Below, piece by piece: positions 59,659-64,000 of a DNA stretch of 64,000 bases. The notes below the pieces were generated by a model that did no database searches, was not told the DNA's origin, and saw nothing but the letters and a program-made list of their open reading frames with translations. The position numbers and the translations under genes are program-made. How positions within the stretch are numbered: the first letter of the stretch is position 1; the number at the start of each line of letters is the position of its first letter. This DNA is from Stieleria magnilauensis (GTDB lineage: Bacteria; Planctomycetota; Planctomycetia; Pirellulales; Pirellulaceae): assembly GCA_007753675.1 (NCBI GenBank), contig CP036432.1:3632394-3696393 (forward strand), given 5' to 3'.

Positions 59659-60720
59659 TCATTGCTGTTGGTTTGATTGCTGCCGAGGATGACTGTACGA
59701 ACAGTGTTCAAGTGCATGGAGCTTACCTGCCCATTCTTGGCAAAGGGTTTCATAGCTAGCTGCGAATCTTTTCGTGTCATCGCATTGCACGTCGTGATCA
59801 ACTTCAAAAACCTGGCTGACAAACTGATCTGCGACTTGCGGTTCATTGAAATGATCGTTTGATGTGCAGATGACAAAATGTCGTTCCGCATCATCGAGCA
59901 TTTGCATACTCGCATTCCAAATGCGATCAATCGGTTCAGGGTTGCTTGGTGAACTCAAGTGCTTTGTTGCCCTGAGAGCTCGCAGGATCGTCGAGACTTC
60001 CAAGCAGAAGCGGAGCATCTGGCTCATGGCATATCGAGACTCCGAAAAACGGAAGTAGTGCAAGGCCGGATAGAAGTGGTGCGACTCCAGGAGTTCCGCC
60101 AGGTTTGACGAAAGCGTGTTGAGATCCTGCTGAAGAAGCGACCAGTCTCCCGACAACACATGCGGTTTCAAATAGATAATCGCATTCCCCGTTCGCTGCG
60201 TTCGGAAGTCAATTTCGCAGGCAAACTGGTTTCGTCTCGCAAGAGCCGAATAGATCGCAATGACGTACGCTAAGACAAGCGTGAAGAAGCTAAACCCCAG
60301 CCCCGCCGCCGTGACCGTTGAAATCTTCGTCCATGCCGTCGTGGGAACCAAGTCACCAACCCCAAGCGTGGTGATCGTAAATCCTGCATAATAAAATGCA
60401 GTCACGAATGACTGATCCGTTGGTTGCGTCCCGCTTGATATTATTCCAGTTCCTAGCTGGGGCCACACAACCAAGCTGATGCCGAACACCAGCAGTGAAG
60501 CCCAACAGATTGTCTGAGTGACGAGAAGAATCGGACCGCTAAAGACGATGAGTGGGCTGGGCCGGATGAACCGTGCGCGAATCACATCATGAAAGATGCG
60601 ATTGATTGCTTTGGTTACCGGCCCCACGACTGCTCGGGGATGAAGGACAGCCATGAAGGTTTCCCAAACGCCCAAAGCACTCACCAGCAGTCCTGCGGTC
60701 GTCAGGAAGACATCGGTCAC
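59659..60720 (-). CDS. Two-helix ion channel (potassium-channel type)
   Basis: 353 residues from GTG 60720. Membrane segments lie at about 5-25, 60-85 and, around a pore loop, 108-160. The pore loop reads FYYAGFTITTLGVGDLVPTT, a variant of the K+ filter TVGYGD with LGVGD. The C-terminal ~190 residues are cytosolic and helical with no recognised ligand domain. The start lies one nucleotide after the csoR stop, so the two genes are one operon, a rare pairing that suggests channel expression follows copper status. Confidence 0.8.
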   Translation of the reverse strand: MTDVFLTTAGLLVSALGVWETFMAVLHPRAVVGPVTKAINRIFHDVIRARFIRPSPLIVFSGPILLVTQTICWASLLVFGISLVVWPQLGTGIISSGTQPTDQSFVTAFYYAGFTITTLGVGDLVPTTAWTKISTVTAAGLGFSFFTLVLAYVIAIYSALARRNQFACEIDFRTQRTGNAIIYLKPHVLSGDWSLLQQDLNTLSSNLAELLESHHFYPALHYFRFSESRYAMSQMLRFCLEVSTILRALRATKHLSSPSNPEPIDRIWNASMQMLDDAERHFVICTSNDHFNEPQVADQFVSQVFEVDHDVQCDDTKRFAASYETLCQEWAGKLHALEHCSYSHPRQQSNQQQ

Positions 60721-60721
60721 G

Positions 60722-61009
60722 CTAGTCGATCACGCTTGCGTACTTTCGGAACAGACTGATCAACTCTTCAAGCTTCTGTTCTCGATCGGCGGACGGACCA
60801 CCTTCGAGAGCCTCGACGACACAAGTCTTCAAGTGCTGTTCCAAAACGATTTGACCAACCTTGCCGAGAGCACCTGTCGCTGCCGACAATTGCATCAAGA
60901 CATCCACACAATATTGATCCTCTTCGATCATGCGGCCAACAGCTTCGACCTGTCCGATGACACGCCGGAGTCGATTGTTGACCTTCTTTTTCTCTTCGTC
61001 TGAGAGCAT
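60722..61009 (-). CDS. csoR: CsoR-type copper-sensing repressor
   Basis: 95 residues, all-helical DUF156 family. The Cu(I) ligands are present with the canonical spacing: Cys34 (YCVDVLMQL), His59 and Cys63 (LEQHLKTCV), as in the Cys36/His61/Cys65 triad of mycobacterial CsoR. The N-terminus has no histidine, which argues against a nickel/cobalt RcnR. It represses until Cu(I) binds. Candidate operators are at 44775 and 48662. A REP-like element lies upstream and the ion-channel gene is coupled downstream. Confidence 0.92.
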   Translation of the reverse strand: MLSDEEKKKVNNRLRRVIGQVEAVGRMIEEDQYCVDVLMQLSAATGALGKVGQIVLEQHLKTCVVEALEGGPSADREQKLEELISLFRKYASVID

Positions 61010-61036
61010 TGGAAACGCTTACGAAAAATGGCTTTG

Positions 61037-61097
61037 GTAGCGGAAGTCGTTGAGACTATCGGGCAGCAGGGGTCGAAACTCTAGACGAGTTCCGCTA
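61037..61097. repeat. REP-like palindromic element
   Basis: Starts GTAGCGGAAGTCGTTGAGAC and ends GAGTTCCGCTA; outer arms pair as in the copies at 27077 and 30736. It separates csoR from the multicopper oxidase gene. Confidence 0.65.
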
Positions 61098-61141
61098 TGA
61101 ATCCCTGATTTTAACCGGCAAACGCCTTCGCTGTTAGGCCG

Positions 61142-62659
61142 CTACATCTTCATTCCAGGCATCAACTTTTTGCCAGAATTGTACTTGGAGATGTCTCCAA
61201 ATCGTCTCACGATCTCGGTGAAGACCTCGCCAGGTTTCACGGTCTCATTGGTTTCCATGACTTTATGGTACAGGTCCTCCGGCATGACTCGTAGCGTTGT
61301 CATCAGTCCCATCACCGCCATTTCCGCCATCGGACGCATGCCCATCATCTCGCGGCGCGAGCCGATCTTCTTCATCATCGCATCAGACATGTTCATGCCC
61401 TTCATCTCTTGCGGATAGCCGGGGGTCCCGAAGCCAGGGTCTTGGCGAATCGAATCAACGGCGGGTCTAGAATCAAGGTTGGCGAGGTATTGGTCCACCG
61501 AGGTGTTCTTTCGCATCCGCGGCCCGACTTGTTCGGTCATGTGGTTCATCATGTGATGGACCATGTGACAATGAAACATCCAGTCGCCGGGATTGTTTGC
61601 GATGAACTCGAAGTCAGCAGCTTGTGCGATGCCGATTAGTTCCGTGTTGCGTGGAATCCAAGCAGAGTGCGGAGTGCGGGCACCTTCGCGACCGGTTAGC
61701 CAAAACGTATGACCGTGAAGGTGGATTGGATGGTGCTGCATCGGTGCAAAATTCATAATTCGCACTCGCACTCGCTCGCCGTGCTTGACGACCAGTGGTG
61801 TTGTGTAGGGACCGCTGCGACCGTTAATCGTGTGCCAGTTCCAATCCATCTTCCAACTGTCAGCGATATTTTGCGAACTGTCGATGAAGAAGTTCTGGAA
61901 GATCAATCCGAAGTCACGGTCCACCGGTGGATCAAAGACTTTCTTGGGATGGACGATGAACCATCCCACCATTCCAAACGCTTCTTGCATGGGCACGTGC
62001 GAGTGGTAGAAAAACGTGCCTTCCTCATGAACATCGAACTCGTAAACAAAGGTCTCGCCCGGCTTGATCGGTTCTTGGCAAAGCTCCGATGCACCGTCCC
62101 ACTGAACCGGAAGCTCCAAACCGTGCCAATGCACATATGTGTCTTCGGGTAGTTCGTTGGTAACAACAAACCGCACTCGATCTCCTTGGGTGACTTCGAT
62201 CGTCGGCCCCGGCATGCTGCCGTTGTAGCCGTACACGTTCATCTCATAGCCGGGCAGAAACTCTCGCTTAACCGCCATCGGGACAAGTTGAAACTCCTTG
62301 ACTCCGCCAACCATCTTGTAGGGAAGCTTATCCAAGTCGGGAGCTTCAAATGGAGCCGGGCCATCGGAAGCCGGTCGAAATCCCGGCATCAATTTGCCAA
62401 GGTAGTAGTCACTGTTGGGATCATTGCCGCGAGACGGTTTGAATCGCGAATAACCATCGTATTCGGCTTGAACCTCCGAGTCGGCTGGAATCTGGGGAGC
62501 TGCCTGTTCGCCGTGCTGATGCGACGACATTCCCTTCATGTCCATTGGCATCGGTTCTTGCGCCTGTGCATTTCGGCCAAGCAAGTTCCCAACGGCTCCC
62601 GCCGCGGCGGCCAGCGATCCTGCGGTTAAGAAGCGTCGGCGGTCTTCGGTGTTTGACAT
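61142..62659 (-). CDS. Multicopper oxidase (CopA/CueO-like), Tat-exported
   Basis: 505 residues. The N-terminus has a Tat-like leader (DRRRFLTAGSLAAAAG). It is followed by a Met/His stretch (MPMDMKGMSSHQHG). All four copper-binding motifs are present: HWHG, FFYHSH, HPIHLHGH and HCHMVHHMMNHM, the last giving the type 1 ligands with axial Met. A Met-rich C-terminal region (MKGMNMSDAMMKK, EMMGMRPMAEMAVMG) is typical of copper-tolerance oxidases. It would oxidise Cu(I) to Cu(II) in the periplasm. GGAAA is 7 nt before the ATG. A TolC-type channel gene lies just upstream on the same strand. Confidence 0.93.
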   Translation of the reverse strand: MSNTEDRRRFLTAGSLAAAAGAVGNLLGRNAQAQEPMPMDMKGMSSHQHGEQAAPQIPADSEVQAEYDGYSRFKPSRGNDPNSDYYLGKLMPGFRPASDGPAPFEAPDLDKLPYKMVGGVKEFQLVPMAVKREFLPGYEMNVYGYNGSMPGPTIEVTQGDRVRFVVTNELPEDTYVHWHGLELPVQWDGASELCQEPIKPGETFVYEFDVHEEGTFFYHSHVPMQEAFGMVGWFIVHPKKVFDPPVDRDFGLIFQNFFIDSSQNIADSWKMDWNWHTINGRSGPYTTPLVVKHGERVRVRIMNFAPMQHHPIHLHGHTFWLTGREGARTPHSAWIPRNTELIGIAQAADFEFIANNPGDWMFHCHMVHHMMNHMTEQVGPRMRKNTSVDQYLANLDSRPAVDSIRQDPGFGTPGYPQEMKGMNMSDAMMKKIGSRREMMGMRPMAEMAVMGLMTTLRVMPEDLYHKVMETNETVKPGEVFTEIVRRFGDISKYNSGKKLMPGMKM

Positions 62660-62713
62660 TCGTTTTTCCGATTGTTTGTTGGGTGGTGTTTCGTTTCAAT
62701 CGTGCAGAGACCT

Positions 62714-62745
62714 GTAGCGGACGCCGCCAAGGCTTTCTGCCTGAC
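62714..62745. repeat. Half of a REP-like element
   Basis: GTAGCGGACGCCGCCAAGGC matches the left half of the element at 30736; no right arm is seen. It lies between the TolC-type gene and the oxidase gene. Confidence 0.5.
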
Positions 62746-64000
62746 TTATCTCGGCTTGGCTACCGCATCAATGTGCCCCGGTGGCACAGGGCCGTCGGCA
62801 GCCATGAGTCCCCCGCGGAGAAGGAAGCCGTTGATCATCGTTTCCTGTTGGCGAACGACTTTGAACTGGTCGATCTGCTCCATTCTGGCTTGAAAATAGC
62901 CGCGTTGGCCTTCCAAGACTTCCGGCCAAGCGATCCGATTTTCTTTGTAGCTAACGAGCAATTGCCGATAGGCCGCCCGCAGCTCGGGAATCACGACTCG
63001 ATCGTACTCCGTGGCATGTTGTAGAGCGGTGGCGTAGGCCCGATAGGCTGACGCCAAACGCTCTTTCAGATGCAATTCCATTCGTTGAATCTCGAATTGC
63101 TGTCGTCGCAAGTCTTGGCAAGCCTGGCGAATCGTTCCTTGGTTGCGATCGTAAATCGGCAACTCGATTTGAACGCCGGCGTTGTAAACGTCGTCGCCAT
63201 TGCTGAAGTTGTAGCCAGGCCCGCCCTGGATCGTGATGTCAGGAATCCATTCCACCTGTTCGCGCCGGACAGTGGTTTGATCCACTCGTAGTTTCGCCCG
63301 CGCGGCCAACACTTCGGGACTTTCCATCACTAAACGAGAGAGAACGTTGTCGAAGGACTCCAACGCATCGCTCGGACGTAACTCACCTTCAGTCGGTCCC
63401 ATGGATAGCGGAACACCGACGATTGCGGATAGACGCCGCAACGCATCGCGGTACTCGTTCTCGGTCGCCATCCGTTCTAAACGCTGCTTTTGCAGCATGA
63501 CGTTGGCGCGTCGAACCGCCGTCAAATTGGCTTGCCCTTGGTTGTACTGTTCGCGAGTCGTCACGGCACCGTCTTCGGCCGTCTTCTCAATCTCTCGTTG
63601 AAGTTCGAGTCGCATAGACGCCGCCAAAGCCTCGATGAATTGAACTTCGACAGCATTCGTCACGCGGTAAGTCTGTGCAATCGCGAGGTGCTCGGCGACA
63701 TGTGCGCGTTGCCGATATTTCAAACGACTCAATTGCAGTTTGCCAGCGGTTACGAAACGCTGAGAGACCTCGAACCCCTGAAACTCCCCCGCGCTGCCGT
63801 CACTACCAATCTTCTCGCCGACATACATCAAGACCGGGTTTGGATAAAGACCTGCCTGCAACGCTTTGGAAGTTTCCGCCGAAACGTGCAATCTCGCTTG
63901 CTGGATGGTCGGGTTGTTTCCCGCTGCCAGCGCCAAGACGGTATCAAGCGTGTGAGTTTCAACCGCTCCATTGTCCGCGTAGTCATACGCCGTGTCGAAA
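62746..64000 (-). CDS. TolC-type outer-membrane efflux protein, partial (5' end outside window)
   Basis: The frame stays open to the window edge, reading back through THTLDTVLALAAGNNPTIQQ, the usual start of the first outer-membrane-factor repeat. Two repeats of long helices follow (FVTAGKLQLSRLKYRQRAHV, ... SYKENRIAWPEVLEGQRGYF). The C-terminus ends soon after. It probably forms an exit channel working with a metal efflux system encoded beyond the window, and is co-transcribed with the multicopper oxidase 86 nt downstream. It is distinct from the CusC-like protein at 46837. Confidence 0.88.
   Translation of the reverse strand, partial: FDTAYDYADNGAVETHTLDTVLALAAGNNPTIQQARLHVSAETSKALQAGLYPNPVLMYVGEKIGSDGSAGEFQGFEVSQRFVTAGKLQLSRLKYRQRAHVAEHLAIAQTYRVTNAVEVQFIEALAASMRLELQREIEKTAEDGAVTTREQYNQGQANLTAVRRANVMLQKQRLERMATENEYRDALRRLSAIVGVPLSMGPTEGELRPSDALESFDNVLSRLVMESPEVLAARAKLRVDQTTVRREQVEWIPDITIQGGPGYNFSNGDDVYNAGVQIELPIYDRNQGTIRQACQDLRRQQFEIQRMELHLKERLASAYRAYATALQHATEYDRVVIPELRAAYRQLLVSYKENRIAWPEVLEGQRGYFQARMEQIDQFKVVRQQETMINGFLLRGGLMAADGPVPPGHIDAVAKPR

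Overview
The window looks like chromosomal DNA of a marine-type planctomycete (Pirellulaceae, Rhodopirellula-like). The grounds are an LEPR-XLL-type N-terminus on a giant surface protein, a BBP7-type outer-membrane barrel, a secreted SHD1-domain protein, PEP-CTERM sorting, an ECF sigma/kinase gene pair and heptanucleotide repeats. No tRNA, rRNA, CRISPR array or intact transposase was seen.

Layout. 1-1.7 kb: end of a glycogen-debranching gene and an SHD1 protein. 1.8-5.0 kb: a gene graveyard with a truncated kinase, a frameshifted ECF sigma gene, two decayed copies of a multihaem cytochrome tail and a BBP7 tail, around an intact acyltransferase. 5.2-17.6 kb: cell-surface genes, including a 3073-residue protein with 14 cadherin-like repeats and four DNRLRE domains. 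17.7-20.7 kb: a formyltransferase and a cytochrome-porin fusion. 20.9-64 kb: a long metal (mainly copper) handling island.

The island holds a Csp-type copper storage protein, DUF305, DUF2933 and DUF5676 proteins, three proteins with a YHS/TRASH-like CPV...CCxGC metal-binding repeat (1, 2 and 4 copies), Met-, His- and Cys-rich secreted proteins, a CusC/CusB/CusA efflux set, a multicopper oxidase with a second TolC-type channel, a CsoR sensor, a four-gene flavo-cytochrome electron-transfer operon, a Cys-rich glutamate dehydrogenase, an ECF sigma factor and a separately placed anti-sigma factor with a seven-cysteine cluster.

Main discovery. Twelve transcription units between 27.7 and 59.6 kb carry the same bipartite promoter upstream of their start codons: a -35-like (T)CGTGAAG(A/G)A and a -10-like GCATC(T/C)AA, always with exactly 16 nt between GTGAAG and the -10 box. 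The anti-sigma gene has one of these sites. I infer a copper- or metal-responsive ECF sigma regulon that drives the CCxGC-repeat proteins, electron-transfer genes and small lipoproteins. Separate CsoR-like operators precede two other genes. A second unusual layer is a family of period-7 repeats, often arranged sense-spacer-inverted, between the island genes and read through in frame in six proteins.
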